62,130 nt of DNA from Flammeovirga sp. OC4 (GTDB taxonomy: Bacteria > Bacteroidota > Bacteroidia > Cytophagales > Flammeovirgaceae). Of the stretch, positions 40,059 through 49,301 are shown piece by piece. Under the pieces are notes generated by a model. The model was given only the letters and a program-made list of their open reading frames with translations. It was not told the origin of the DNA and did not search any database. The DNA is taken from the NCBI RefSeq assembly GCF_000812565.1, contig NZ_JTAM01000070.1, forward strand, positions 1 through 62,130. Direction: 5' to 3'. Position 1 is the first letter of the stretch. Each line of letters starts with the position of its first letter. Both the position numbers and the translations under genes were made by a program.

Positions 40059-41295
40059 TTGGCAAATATTTAGATTAGGTGAAATCTCAGACTCTTGTCT
40101 AGGAAAGATGCTAGACAAGAAAAAAAACAAAGGTGAATACCAACCATATCTATCAAATAAATGTGTAAGATGGGGTGGTTTTGATTTTGATTTTTTATCT
40201 GAAATGAAATTTGAGGTACATGAAGAGGAAAGATATGGATTAGAATATGGTGATTTAATTATCTGTGAGGGTGGAGAACCTGGAAGATGTGCTATATGGC
40301 GAAATAATATGCCTAATATGAAGATCCAAAAAGCACTACATAGACTTAGAGTAAAGAAGGGTTTTTCATATGAATTTCTGTATTATCGAATGTTGTTAGC
40401 AGGCAGGACAAATGGTTTAGATCGATATTTTATTGGATCAACCATTAAACATTTAACAGGCGTTAATCTAAAGAATATTGAGTTCAGTTTTCCAAGTTTC
40501 AATACACAAAAAGCAATTGCTAAAGTACTTTCAAATTTAGATCTAAAGATAGAGATCAATAACAAAATCAACAACCAATTAGAAAGTATGGCAAAACTGC
40601 TTTATGATTATTGGTTTGTACAGTTTGATTTCCCCAATGAAAATGGTAAGCCTTATAGATCATCTGGTGGTCAAATGGTTTATAATGAGGAGTTAAAAAG
40701 AGAGATTCCCGAGGGGTGGGAAGTTAAAAAGATTAATGAAATAGCTTATAATGTTAGTAACTCGATAAAACCTGAAGAAGAGGAATATTTACCTTATCTT
40801 CCAATTGATAAGTTACCTAGAAAGCAATTATATTATAGTGAATATGAAAATCGTGAAGAAGCTAAATCTTCTTTAATAAAATTTAATGAAGATGATATTC
40901 TTTTAGGGGCAATGAGGGTTTATTTCCATAGAGTTTGTAATGCTATAGAAGATGGTATTTCAAGGTCTACATTAATGGTAATAAGAAGTTTGGATGAAAA
41001 TTTAAAAAATTACATCTTATTTACTCTAAATAAAGAAGACTCTATTGAATTTGCAACACAAAACTCAACAGGTTCTTCAATACCATACGCCAAATGGATT
41101 AATGGTTTAGAAAATCTTCTAATACCAACTCCATTAGACAACAAAGTATTTCATCAATTTAATAACCATATTGATCCAATTTTAGAAAAATTTAAAATTA
41201 CAGCAAAGGAAGACCGACAATTACATAAGCTACGAGATTGGTTATTACCAATGTTAATGAATGGTCAAGTGAGTGTAGAAGATATTGAGCTATAG
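40051..41295 (+). CDS. hsdS: Type I restriction-modification, specificity subunit
   Basis: The 414-residue protein has two target-recognition domains (beginning WQIFRLGEISDS and WEVKKINEIAYN). They are separated by a central conserved helix (KAIAKVLSNLDLKIEINNKI, then NQLESMAKLLYDYWF), and a matching C-terminal region ends LRDWLLPMLMNGQV. It sets the bipartite DNA target, which cannot be read from sequence. A terminator follows, so it ends the operon. Confidence 0.93.
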   Translation: MNNWQIFRLGEISDSCLGKMLDKKKNKGEYQPYLSNKCVRWGGFDFDFLSEMKFEVHEEERYGLEYGDLIICEGGEPGRCAIWRNNMPNMKIQKALHRLRVKKGFSYEFLYYRMLLAGRTNGLDRYFIGSTIKHLTGVNLKNIEFSFPSFNTQKAIAKVLSNLDLKIEINNKINNQLESMAKLLYDYWFVQFDFPNENGKPYRSSGGQMVYNEELKREIPEGWEVKKINEIAYNVSNSIKPEEEEYLPYLPIDKLPRKQLYYSEYENREEAKSSLIKFNEDDILLGAMRVYFHRVCNAIEDGISRSTLMVIRSLDENLKNYILFTLNKEDSIEFATQNSTGSSIPYAKWINGLENLLIPTPLDNKVFHQFNNHIDPILEKFKITAKEDRQLHKLRDWLLPMLMNGQVSVEDIEL

Positions 41296-41304
41296 ATATT
41301 AAGT

Positions 41305-41340
41305 ACCACATAGCATTTTGGTGTTATGTGGTTTTGTTTT
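41305..41340 (+). terminator. Intrinsic terminator of the type I operon
   Basis: ACCACATAGCA (41305-41315) pairs with TGTTATGTGGT (41322-41332), followed by TTTGTTTT. An upstream in-frame ATG of the next gene falls inside this hairpin, which argues against that start. Confidence 0.85.
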
Positions 41341-41358
41341 AAACTAAAAACTAATCAA

Positions 41359-42477
41359 ATGACTTATATTTTAGGTACTGTAAAGAACGATACTGTTTAT
41401 ATCGTTGGTGATTCAGTAATCACAAGTGTTACTAATGATCAAAGTAGTTTTAAAGAAATTCACACACCTCATGATGCATCTGCTTTTGGAGAGGGTACAA
41501 TTAAGAATGTGGATGATTTAACTGTAATGCAAGAATCTACCAAGAAAATTAATATTGTATCTGATAAAATTGTAACAGCATTTGCAGGTAATGCCAATAT
41601 CGCATATGGTGTTATTGAAAATATAGTTAAATCTCCCAAGATAGATTCTGATCCTATTAGAACTATTGAGCATTTCACTAAAAAAAGAAAAGATATTCAA
41701 TTACTTTTCTCTATCAAAAAAACTGGAGAGCCAGTCGTCTTATATTGTTATAATGTTTTTAATGACGGACAAGTCACAATATGTCAAGAGGGGGAGATTG
41801 TGCATTTAGGAGGCTATCCTGAGGAAATAAAAGAAGAACTATATGAAGACATTGAAAAAAAGGTTCATGTAATACTTGATGTCAATTGTTTAGCACCTGA
41901 ATTACAAAGGTTAACTAATTTGAAACTTATTACTGCTTACCTTCAATCATTTCATTATCTACAGACAATCGAATTAGGGATTGGAGGAACATATTTCGGT
42001 ATAGTCCATCATGACATTCCTACACCACTAGATGATACAGCTTTTATACTTGTAAATGGAAGTGATATTAGAACTCTGACATTTGAATTAATAGGAACCT
42101 TAACAAGAGGAGATAAAACTATAGTAAATTCACCCTTTTTAAATAAGCCATTTAGACTCTTAGAACCTTATTTGCCTACAAGTCCAAGTTATAATCAGTT
42201 ACGTGAAAAAAGGGTTTTAGAATGGCTTCAAGATCATGATACTTATGAAGAAATAGTAGACAATATAAATAATGTGGAATACCAAGATTATTTATTCTTA
42301 CACCAAAACGAAAAAACAGATATAATCAAAATACTTTTTGTCCCCAATTTCGATAATAGAATTAAAGATATATTTGAAATAACACCAAACTCTACGATAA
42401 AACCAATTGCTCAAGAGTTTTTAGATAAGATGGAAATATTAATTGGTGATGAAGGAGAACTAATTGATATGTTATAA
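41359..42477 (+). CDS. Proteasome-beta/HslV-like Ntn-hydrolase candidate
   Basis: With the start at ATG 41359 the protein is 372 residues and begins M-TYILGTV. After Met removal Thr becomes residue 1. Gly16-Asp17 then fall exactly where HslV and proteasome beta subunits have G16-D17 (HslV: TTIVSVRRNGHVVIAGDG). Further on, a Lys pair (STKKINIV, about residue 61) and FAGNANIAYG resemble the Lys33 and AFAG segments, with an insertion of about 29 residues. It could therefore be a Thr1 self-processing peptidase or amidase, with a C-terminal region of about 190 residues that I do not recognise. An upstream ATG at 41326 would add 11 residues, but it lies inside the hsdS terminator and would hide Thr1. 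The partner and substrate are unknown. Confidence 0.6.
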   Translation: MTYILGTVKNDTVYIVGDSVITSVTNDQSSFKEIHTPHDASAFGEGTIKNVDDLTVMQESTKKINIVSDKIVTAFAGNANIAYGVIENIVKSPKIDSDPIRTIEHFTKKRKDIQLLFSIKKTGEPVVLYCYNVFNDGQVTICQEGEIVHLGGYPEEIKEELYEDIEKKVHVILDVNCLAPELQRLTNLKLITAYLQSFHYLQTIELGIGGTYFGIVHHDIPTPLDDTAFILVNGSDIRTLTFELIGTLTRGDKTIVNSPFLNKPFRLLEPYLPTSPSYNQLREKRVLEWLQDHDTYEEIVDNINNVEYQDYLFLHQNEKTDIIKILFVPNFDNRIKDIFEITPNSTIKPIAQEFLDKMEILIGDEGELIDML

Positions 42478-42491
42478 CCCTTTTTGAAAAC

Positions 42492-42519
42492 AAATAAGTA
42501 AGGTAAACCTTACTTATTT
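42492..42519. terminator. Bidirectional terminator between convergent genes
   Basis: AAATAAGTAAGGT (42492-42504) pairs perfectly with ACCTTACTTATTT (42507-42519) and is flanked by A/T tracts. It overlaps the stop codon of the minus-strand HNH gene. Confidence 0.8.
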
Positions 42520-43937
42520 ATTTTCTTAAATTTCTCCTTTTTCAATTCATTTAACCTAAAAATAAATTGACTTAATTGATTAAATTTTATCGTACCATAT
42601 AATTTGTAACCTTCTTTCTCTTGTACAGAGGAAAAATATTTTATTAATTCAATCGGGTATGATAATAATTCATGTCCTCCATTAGCATCATCCTCAAAGA
42701 ATACAGTTTTGTAACTGTTAAATTTTTCATATTCTAATTTAGATAAATCAAAATTTAAAGCTTGTTCATCTACCATTGTAAATAACTCTTTTGCATCTTC
42801 TTTTAAGTTTGTAGCTCCATCTAATCTTTTATCTTTGAAAAAAGAATAAAGAAGTTTCACATCACCTAATATTCTATTTAATTCATTTTCATGGTTAAGA
42901 ATATAAATGTTCTTTTGTGAATCATCAACGATTTTAAAACCTTTAGATTTTTTGTATTGAAGCCTAATTTTCTCAATATCATACTCTAAATTAGATTGCT
43001 TAATTAAACTTTGATAATAAGTTTCATAAATATCTTTTCCTTTATAATCATCATTAAGAAGGACATAATATTGAAAAGTACTAAACAAAGAAATAAAACA
43101 ATAAAGTCGCTTAGTTCCATTTGATAATTCCTCAGTGAAAAGAACTAGTTCATGTGAAGGATAATGAGCTTCTATTAAATCTCTACTATACTCATATATC
43201 AAATCAAATCCACCATATGGGAAAAAAGGAGTTACATTATTTTGAGTAATAAATTCTGATGTGCCATCTGCATTTATCTTTAATGCATTACTTAAGTTTT
43301 CTCTAAAAATACCTTTTGAAAGGGCAAATTCAACAGCAATTTTCACAAAACCTGATTGAAAGATAGAATTGAAATCAATAATACCTTCAGAAAAATGTAA
43401 GGCTACCATTTCATCATCATCAATATCAGATTTTATCACAACATCAATATCAGAAATATCTACTCCTTGTTCTTTTAAATCATTAAGAGCCTTATTGCTA
43501 TAATTTTCAGCTATCTTCTTTTTACCATAAATTACTAACTTATGATCGTTTTCATGGTATTTATAAGAAAGTTTAGGCGATATAGTATTTCTTTTTTTAG
43601 TAATATCAATTTTAGCATTAAAATCCTTATCCTCATAAAAATACCCTTTTAAATCCTTATCCTTATTACTAGCTCCGTGATCTTTTCTTACAAGGATATC
43701 CTTTAATTGCTCTGTAAATACAGAGAATAAATTACAGAATTTGTTGTCTATACTTTGACTTAACTCTCCCCCACAAGATGAACATAATATACCTTCAACT
43801 TTTAATTTACCATGAAGTCCATTTTGAATGATATGTTCTTTATGATCAAAACAAGGCTCATTATTAAATTGAGATTTATTTTCTTCATAATAAGATTCAT
43901 CGACAAGTTCATTATTACATTTAAAACATCTTTTCAT
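42510..43937 (-). CDS. HNH-like zinc-finger protein (HNH_5 type), large C-terminal domain of unknown function
   Basis: The 475-residue protein begins with CxxC (Cys4/Cys7), DHKEHIIQNG (residues 31-40) and a second CxxC (52/55), which fits the HNH_5 type nuclease core. Residues about 100-475 match nothing I know. The gene is monocistronic in appearance and convergent with the Ntn-hydrolase gene. It may be a defence or homing-type nuclease carried as cargo. Confidence 0.6.
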   Translation of the reverse strand: MKRCFKCNNELVDESYYEENKSQFNNEPCFDHKEHIIQNGLHGKLKVEGILCSSCGGELSQSIDNKFCNLFSVFTEQLKDILVRKDHGASNKDKDLKGYFYEDKDFNAKIDITKKRNTISPKLSYKYHENDHKLVIYGKKKIAENYSNKALNDLKEQGVDISDIDVVIKSDIDDDEMVALHFSEGIIDFNSIFQSGFVKIAVEFALSKGIFRENLSNALKINADGTSEFITQNNVTPFFPYGGFDLIYEYSRDLIEAHYPSHELVLFTEELSNGTKRLYCFISLFSTFQYYVLLNDDYKGKDIYETYYQSLIKQSNLEYDIEKIRLQYKKSKGFKIVDDSQKNIYILNHENELNRILGDVKLLYSFFKDKRLDGATNLKEDAKELFTMVDEQALNFDLSKLEYEKFNSYKTVFFEDDANGGHELLSYPIELIKYFSSVQEKEGYKLYGTIKFNQLSQFIFRLNELKKEKFKKINK

Positions 43938-43985
43938 ATTACTATTTATTTTTAATTATAATTTGTAATATAAATATAAAACATT

Positions 43986-44016
43986 AAAAAAAACAGACTC
44001 CCTTCCGAGAAGCCTG
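43986..44016 (-). terminator. Terminator of the leftward replication operon
   Basis: Read on the minus strand, CAGGCTTCTC pairs with GGGAGTCTG (with G-T pairs), followed by eight T. It ends the operon whose last gene is at 44038. Confidence 0.75.
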
Positions 44017-44037
44017 CCACTAACAATAAATCAATGA

Positions 44038-44244
44038 TTAGTCAATATAAATATCTACTATTCTTTTCTTTTCCATTAACCGATAATATTCATCAGTAAA
44101 ACCTCCTGATAGCGTTTCTTCTGTATCTTCTTCAAAAGTTTCCTCTAGTACTTCAGGTTGTTCTATTCCAGTATCTACTGTTTCTTCTTCGTTACTGAAT
44201 TCCTCTTTTTGCTCCTTTGAGCACTTTATGAATAAATTTAACAT
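44038..44244 (-). CDS. Small acidic protein, unknown function
   Basis: This 68-residue protein is very acidic in residues 14-50 (runs of Glu and Asp) with a basic, helical end. It has no motif I recognise. It begins 5 bp after the stop of the HTH gene, so it is part of the operon. A DNA-mimic or adaptor role would fit the charge but is not supported otherwise. Confidence 0.55.
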   Translation of the reverse strand: MLNLFIKCSKEQKEEFSNEEETVDTGIEQPEVLEETFEEDTEETLSGGFTDEYYRLMEKKRIVDIYID

Positions 44245-44249
44245 TGTGA

Positions 44250-44921
44250 TTAGTAATTAAATAATGATTGAACTTGAGAAATAAATTTGGGTGAGAAATT
44301 AAACCTTACCTCTTTTAAAAGTGTGCTTTCATCAAACTTTAGTAATCCTTTTTCGAAGTAGTCTGAAAGTTTCGTAGCAAGGATATACTCCTCTTTAAAT
44401 GTTTTGAAAAGGGATGCTGTTGAAATTTCCTCCTTCCATTCCCATAAAAAATTATAGGCATCTAATAGTGTATTATACTTAAGAGCTTTGCCTTCAAATT
44501 CTAATACCTTTTCAAAAAAATCTGACAGTTCTTGTTGAAGTCTGATTTCCTGCTCTCTACTTTCTAATGTTTGATTCAAACGTTTCATCTCAAATCGACT
44601 TTCTTCTAATTCCTTTTGAGAATTTAATAAGTCATTTTGCACCTTAACCATTTTCTTTTTCATGGCTTTCGCTTTCTTATCCTTTTTCGACTTAGTCTTT
44701 TTCAAGCTTTCTAGATCTTGTTCAGGAAGAGTTGTTATTACCTCCTCGTTTGTAGAAAGTTTAGCCTCAATCGAAATATTCTCAGGCTGGATTACATGTT
44801 TTTTTGAACGGATAATATTACCTACCGATGAAAAGGAGATATCCATTATCTTGGCAATGTCTCGGTATGATTTACCATTTCGATGAAGCTCGATTACTTT
44901 TTCTTCTTTGATTGTTTTCAT
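44250..44921 (-). CDS. Helix-turn-helix protein with coiled coil
   Basis: The 223-residue protein has an N-terminal HTH (KVIELHRNGKSYRDIAKIMD, then ISFSSVGNIIRS) like those of resolvases or Hin. A strong coiled coil follows (residues about 80-150), then a helical C-terminus. It lies at the end of the replication operon and may bind element DNA in replication control or partition. Confidence 0.65.
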   Translation of the reverse strand: MKTIKEEKVIELHRNGKSYRDIAKIMDISFSSVGNIIRSKKHVIQPENISIEAKLSTNEEVITTLPEQDLESLKKTKSKKDKKAKAMKKKMVKVQNDLLNSQKELEESRFEMKRLNQTLESREQEIRLQQELSDFFEKVLEFEGKALKYNTLLDAYNFLWEWKEEISTASLFKTFKEEYILATKLSDYFEKGLLKFDESTLLKEVRFNFSPKFISQVQSLFNY

Positions 44922-44941
44922 TCTAATTGTGAATTTTTAGG

Positions 44942-46012
44942 TTAATAATTAGGCTCATTTAAAGCCTCTTTCACTTGTTTGGGATTAAAACCAAGACCGC
45001 ATAATTTGCGCATGTCTCTACACCCCAATTGAATTGCTTTTTTCAAAGCGATTATCTTCTGTTCTTGATGTGCATCTTGTGCACTACTTGTATCATTAGT
45101 TGATTGCACACCTTGATTTCCTTGTACAATCACTTGTTTTTCAAGGTTTTTATCCGTTTGCACACTGAGTACCTCATTAAATAATGAATGGAAACTGTGT
45201 TTTGAAGTAAAGGATGTATTGGTTATTATTTTTACTTCCTCTACTACTTTGTATTTGTAATACACTACATACCAATTGCTCCAAAATATGAGCAGATCAT
45301 TGATTGTACAACACAACAAAATTACTATTATCGGAATCAATAAATCGTCTTGTTTGTGGGTGATAAAAGCATCAATCTTCTGAGAGTGTAATTTTTTATC
45401 TGTCTCCAATTGATCTAGCTTTTTTTGATAAAAAAGAATCTGCTGATTCTCTTCTGTCGTTAGCATTCCTCCCCATCTTTTTTTCCGATGTTGGTTCAAT
45501 TCATCAATTTTTGTTTGATACTCCTGTGCTTTTGTGAATTGCACACTATCATAGCGGACTTCATTAAAAGTCTGTATTCTTTCCTGTTGTATATTTTGAT
45601 TGGATTGATGGACAAACCACTCAAAGCCACCTCTTGTCGATAAGAATAGGCTACTCAAACCTATTGTCAAAACGATTATCCATAAAAGGAAGGATGATTC
45701 ACCTCTGTACTTATTCTGAAATGACATCATCAGTACAAGTGATTTTATATATTCAACCAAAAAGATCAAAACCACCGCTATTGCACATGCTATAAGGGGT
45801 GTGCTAACCTGTGCAAATATATTTTTGATAAATTGCACACCCGTTAGCACACTGATTATTGGCAGTGCACACCGAAGAAACTGTGTTAATTGATAGATTG
45901 ATTTGTTTTTCTCACCGTATGGACGTTGCCTAAACAGCCTTCCATAGTGCTCTGCCTTATTGATATATCTTGAGGTAGAGGCTTTGTCTTCTTCATAGAA
46001 TTTATTTTCCAT
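44942..46012 (-). CDS. Multi-pass membrane protein with coiled coil, element-specific
   Basis: The 356-residue protein has membrane helices at about 70-92, 106-125 and 225-247, perhaps one more at 45-62. A charged coiled coil lies between (140-220). The C-terminus (about 325-356) is a small helical segment (GCRDMRKLCGLGFNPKQVKE) that could be a DNA-binding or interaction motif. It overlaps the helicase gene by 11 bp. No family is recognised. Confidence 0.65.
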   Translation of the reverse strand: MENKFYEEDKASTSRYINKAEHYGRLFRQRPYGEKNKSIYQLTQFLRCALPIISVLTGVQFIKNIFAQVSTPLIACAIAVVLIFLVEYIKSLVLMMSFQNKYRGESSFLLWIIVLTIGLSSLFLSTRGGFEWFVHQSNQNIQQERIQTFNEVRYDSVQFTKAQEYQTKIDELNQHRKKRWGGMLTTEENQQILFYQKKLDQLETDKKLHSQKIDAFITHKQDDLLIPIIVILLCCTINDLLIFWSNWYVVYYKYKVVEEVKIITNTSFTSKHSFHSLFNEVLSVQTDKNLEKQVIVQGNQGVQSTNDTSSAQDAHQEQKIIALKKAIQLGCRDMRKLCGLGFNPKQVKEALNEPNY

Positions 46013-47843
46013 TGATGTCTGAATTTTGATAGATTGAAATAGAAAGTTGAGATAAATCGAACAGCATTGCTGATGTTGACCCAGAGTTGAACCTTGTGTT
46101 TTTTACTGTCCCAATAAATGCACGATCATGCTTCAAGTAATTCTCCATTGCTGATTTCTCTAAACCAGCATCACCTTGTGCTCTTAGATGTTGTTTGTAC
46201 ATGGGGTGAATTTGGTTTAAGCGGATATACAAAATATCTGCACCATCAGGAAAGTCAAGTGTGATTTGAGATTTACCACTAAATACTCTGACTTCTTTTT
46301 GCATTACGATCTTGTATTCAATGTTTGGATTAGCTTTTTGATGGCCAACCAAATATTCAAATGTGTCCCAGAATACGGTTGTTTCTTTGGTGTTTGAAAT
46401 CATATTTGATTGTTGCTTGATTTGTGCAACTACTGTTTTAAAGATTTTTTCATACTCAATTGGAAAGGACAATTGATCATCTACAATTTTGTACACACCA
46501 AGCACAACAGACATATTATTGATCATTCGAGTATTAATTGATTCGCCTTTCAAAGCCTCATCCAATGCCCCTCTAACCTCCTCGTATGTATCTTGAAAAT
46601 GTGTTTCTACTTTTTCACGACAGGACAAAAACTTAGTTAAAACCTCTGACAAACCTTCGTTTTCAATCTCTCGTAAACGATTGAGATTTGACCGATCTTC
46701 CTCTGAAAAATTAGTCTTGAAAAAGTCTAAGGTAATTGACCTCGTAAATAATGCGACATCGGCAGTAGGTAAATGCTGACCGCTTATCAAAACAGTTGAG
46801 TTGACGGCAGTCGTATTTATACTTTCATTGTTCTTATTTCCTCTAGAATGACCAATCCCATCATAAGCCCCTTTTAAAGATTGGATTCTTTTGGGTTCAA
46901 TATCATTGGTGTATTCATCAAACCATGCAAGACCATTTTTAAACAATGACATGTTTCTGAAAAAGGAAACATTTGTACCTGAGTTTAACTGAAACCCATT
47001 ATTTGCTTTTCCGAACAGGCTCATCATACTTAATCCCATTTGATTCTTCCCAGACCCTGGTTGTCCAAATAAAAATAAGATAGGAGTAAAATGAAGTTTT
47101 TTATAAGTAATATCTCTAAAAACAGACGCTATCAAAAAAGGAATAGCAATCATAGCTTTCTCTTTGTATACTCTATTAAAAGCTAACATCCATTCGTTAG
47201 GATTCACTTCGCTGTATTGATAACGAAAATCTTTCTCTACAGCATTTTCAAATTCCTCCTCAAAAAGTGGAGATTCAAAGGGAAGAATTACTTTATGTTC
47301 ATTTGTCTTTACAATCCCTTCCTCATTTACAGGTTTAAACCCTTCTTTAACATTATAAGCTCCATTAGAAAAGAAAAATGAATCATACTTTTTGTTCCAA
47401 CCTAATTGTGTCACTTTAGATACTAAAGGAACGTTATCGTACACTTTTCTTAAAACTTTATAAAGATCTGCTTTAGTACCTTCCATATGGAAATTTCCTA
47501 AAGCACTAAAACTAGCCGATAGTTCATTGGAATTAGAGAATGTTTTTGGAGCAACTGTCATTATCTCAGTTTGCCCTTCAACATTTACGATTTTGATTAC
47601 CCTCAAAGGTGAATTAGGATCTCTTACCATAAACAACGGTTCTATTATAAAATTAGCAAACCGCTTTGCAGTTATTACTAGTATTTCGTCCTCTTTCTTT
47701 TTGTATGTTATGTATGTATTATTGTTATAATTAAAACATTCATAATTATAGATGTCACTTGATACATCTTTGACGTCACAACCTTTTAGCAAACGATATT
47801 CTATGTTATTCTGCCGTGAAGATTTGTCACTTTGTTCAATCAT
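46002..47843 (-). CDS. Replicative helicase/ATPase of the element (DUF927/D5-like)
   Basis: The 613-residue protein has Walker A GQPGSGKN (260-267) and Walker B GLAWFDEY (304-311). A following sensor-like segment (STVLISGQHLPTADVALFTR) is typical of the DUF927/virus D5-like superfamily III type ATPases of mobile elements. These unwind DNA at element origins, and the primase gene lies upstream on the same strand. Start at 47843 on the minus strand. Confidence 0.7.
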   Translation of the reverse strand: MIEQSDKSSRQNNIEYRLLKGCDVKDVSSDIYNYECFNYNNNTYITYKKKEDEILVITAKRFANFIIEPLFMVRDPNSPLRVIKIVNVEGQTEIMTVAPKTFSNSNELSASFSALGNFHMEGTKADLYKVLRKVYDNVPLVSKVTQLGWNKKYDSFFFSNGAYNVKEGFKPVNEEGIVKTNEHKVILPFESPLFEEEFENAVEKDFRYQYSEVNPNEWMLAFNRVYKEKAMIAIPFLIASVFRDITYKKLHFTPILFLFGQPGSGKNQMGLSMMSLFGKANNGFQLNSGTNVSFFRNMSLFKNGLAWFDEYTNDIEPKRIQSLKGAYDGIGHSRGNKNNESINTTAVNSTVLISGQHLPTADVALFTRSITLDFFKTNFSEEDRSNLNRLREIENEGLSEVLTKFLSCREKVETHFQDTYEEVRGALDEALKGESINTRMINNMSVVLGVYKIVDDQLSFPIEYEKIFKTVVAQIKQQSNMISNTKETTVFWDTFEYLVGHQKANPNIEYKIVMQKEVRVFSGKSQITLDFPDGADILYIRLNQIHPMYKQHLRAQGDAGLEKSAMENYLKHDRAFIGTVKNTRFNSGSTSAMLFDLSQLSISIYQNSDINGK

Positions 47844-47917
47844 TATTACTTTTATTTAAGTAATGATTAAAAAGGTATCTGGAAATATTACTTTTAATCA
47901 TTACGAGTTTGCAAATG

Positions 47918-47956
47918 GAGCAATGATATTTGGCGATATCATTGCTCTTTTTATTT
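47918..47956 (+). terminator. Plus-strand intrinsic terminator between two minus-strand genes
   Basis: GAGCAATGATAT (47918-47929) pairs perfectly with ATATCATTGCTC (47936-47947), followed by TTTTTATTTT. The T tract is only on the plus strand, so it ends a rightward transcript although both neighbours run leftward. AATCATTA-type boxes lie just left of it (about 47839, 47868 and 47896). Confidence 0.7.
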
Positions 47957-48116
47957 TATAACTGACTTTCGAAAAACGTAAATACATATACTTCATTAAA
48001 GTGATTTCTGAATATTTTAAACAATTTGAATACATTGTTTAGGCAGTATGATTCCACCTCAAAATATTTTGATTTTTTTAAATTTTTCATGTATTACATT
48101 TTTTTATGTCTGCTTT

Positions 48117-48983
48117 TTAAAACAACATAACCTGATGCTGTTTTGCGATATGGTAGATTGTCCCCAAATTGATTTTCCCTTTATTTGCTCTTAAGCAATA
48201 AGAATAGGTTTTATCTACTTCTGCTGGCGAATAGTTCTCATAAAACTGACTAATTCTATGGAAGTACTCTCTACCAGATTCATTCAGCTCATTTGCTAAC
48301 GCAAAGGCTATTTTTATCCAATCACTTCTCTCTGAAGTAATATCTTTTTTAGAAGACTCAATCTTATGAATTAAAGTCTCAATAGTAATATCACCTACGC
48401 TTCTAGGTGAACTTCGATATTGAAGAGGTGTTTTTTGAGTTTCTCTCTTAATAACTTTAGATTGAATTGCTGAGTCGTTCCTATAGATATTAGTATCGTA
48501 AGGTATAAACATTAATCTTGTTTTATCCTTACAGGATTGATCTGCTTTAATCTGATACATTTCATGATAATAATTAGCTAAAAATTCAAAAGATTCAGTA
48601 TGCTTATTTCCATCAATAATGTTTATAACTTTTAAACCCTTCCCACTTGGGCTTACAAATGAAAGGAACGAATACTTATCTTCCTTTATTTGATGAAATT
48701 TATGATGAACATCTGAAACATGATCAAAATCTAGTTGAATTAAGTTTGAGTGTTGTTTAAATCCTTGTAGGTTACGTGAACTACAAGTGCCTGAGATCAT
48801 TACACAAGGAAGCCGTCGCTTTATTTTGTTTAGTTCTTCCTTATTAGTAGCAGTTTTTGCTTTTAGACAATTTTGTCTGTGTTCCTCATCTATACCTTCT
48901 CTAATCAAAGTGAATAATTGATTGATATCTATTACTTTGCTAGCTGAAGTCTCATATAGTGTAGGAAAATATGCTATTTCCAT
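48117..48983 (-). CDS. Element primase-like protein (BT4734/VirE-N domain plus PriCT-2)
   Basis: The 288-residue protein has the BT4734-like N-terminal domain (LIQLDFDHV and SFVSPSGKGLKVI), common in Bacteroidota mobile elements, and a C-terminal PriCT-2-type segment (SDWIKIAFALANELNESGRE ... SYCLRANKGKINLGTIYHIAK). Such proteins prime replication of the element together with the helicase downstream. It starts 6 bp after the excisionase-like gene's stop. Confidence 0.78.
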   Translation of the reverse strand: MEIAYFPTLYETSASKVIDINQLFTLIREGIDEEHRQNCLKAKTATNKEELNKIKRRLPCVMISGTCSSRNLQGFKQHSNLIQLDFDHVSDVHHKFHQIKEDKYSFLSFVSPSGKGLKVINIIDGNKHTESFEFLANYYHEMYQIKADQSCKDKTRLMFIPYDTNIYRNDSAIQSKVIKRETQKTPLQYRSSPRSVGDITIETLIHKIESSKKDITSERSDWIKIAFALANELNESGREYFHRISQFYENYSPAEVDKTYSYCLRANKGKINLGTIYHIAKQHQVMLF

Positions 48984-48989
48984 ATACTT

Positions 48990-49301
48990 CTACATTAGGT
49001 TAAAATACTGTTTAAATGATTCATAATTGATTAAAAATTTACTCTTAGTTAGTCCTTCATCTACCTTCTCTGCTTCTAAGTCTCCTTTGTGAATTAGGTT
49101 TCTGATTTTTGACTTGCTCACCTTAGCCATTTCACTTGCTTCTTTTACTGTCAAATAGTAGATCTTTTTCTCTATTTGTCGCCTTTGCCCAGAAGATTGA
49201 TTCATTTTTAAAACAACTTGCTCAGCAATGCTTTCAATTAGTTTTTTTGAACTTTCATCTTGAATCAAAATATCTGATACCTCTAATTTAATTTTAACCA
49301 T
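48990..49301 (-). CDS. Excisionase-like helix-turn-helix protein
   Basis: The 103-residue protein carries a MerR/Xis-type winged helix in its second half (YLTVKEASEMAKVSKSKIRN, then LIHKGDLEAEKV). It lies near the integrase gene on the same strand and just upstream of the primase. It probably steers excision and controls the replication operon. Confidence 0.75.
   Translation of the reverse strand: MVKIKLEVSDILIQDESSKKLIESIAEQVVLKMNQSSGQRRQIEKKIYYLTVKEASEMAKVSKSKIRNLIHKGDLEAEKVDEGLTKSKFLINYESFKQYFNLM

Noticed and set aside
41326-41358. Upstream start for the Ntn-hydrolase candidate
   Set aside because: The codon is inside the hairpin of the hsdS terminator and would bury the expected Thr1.
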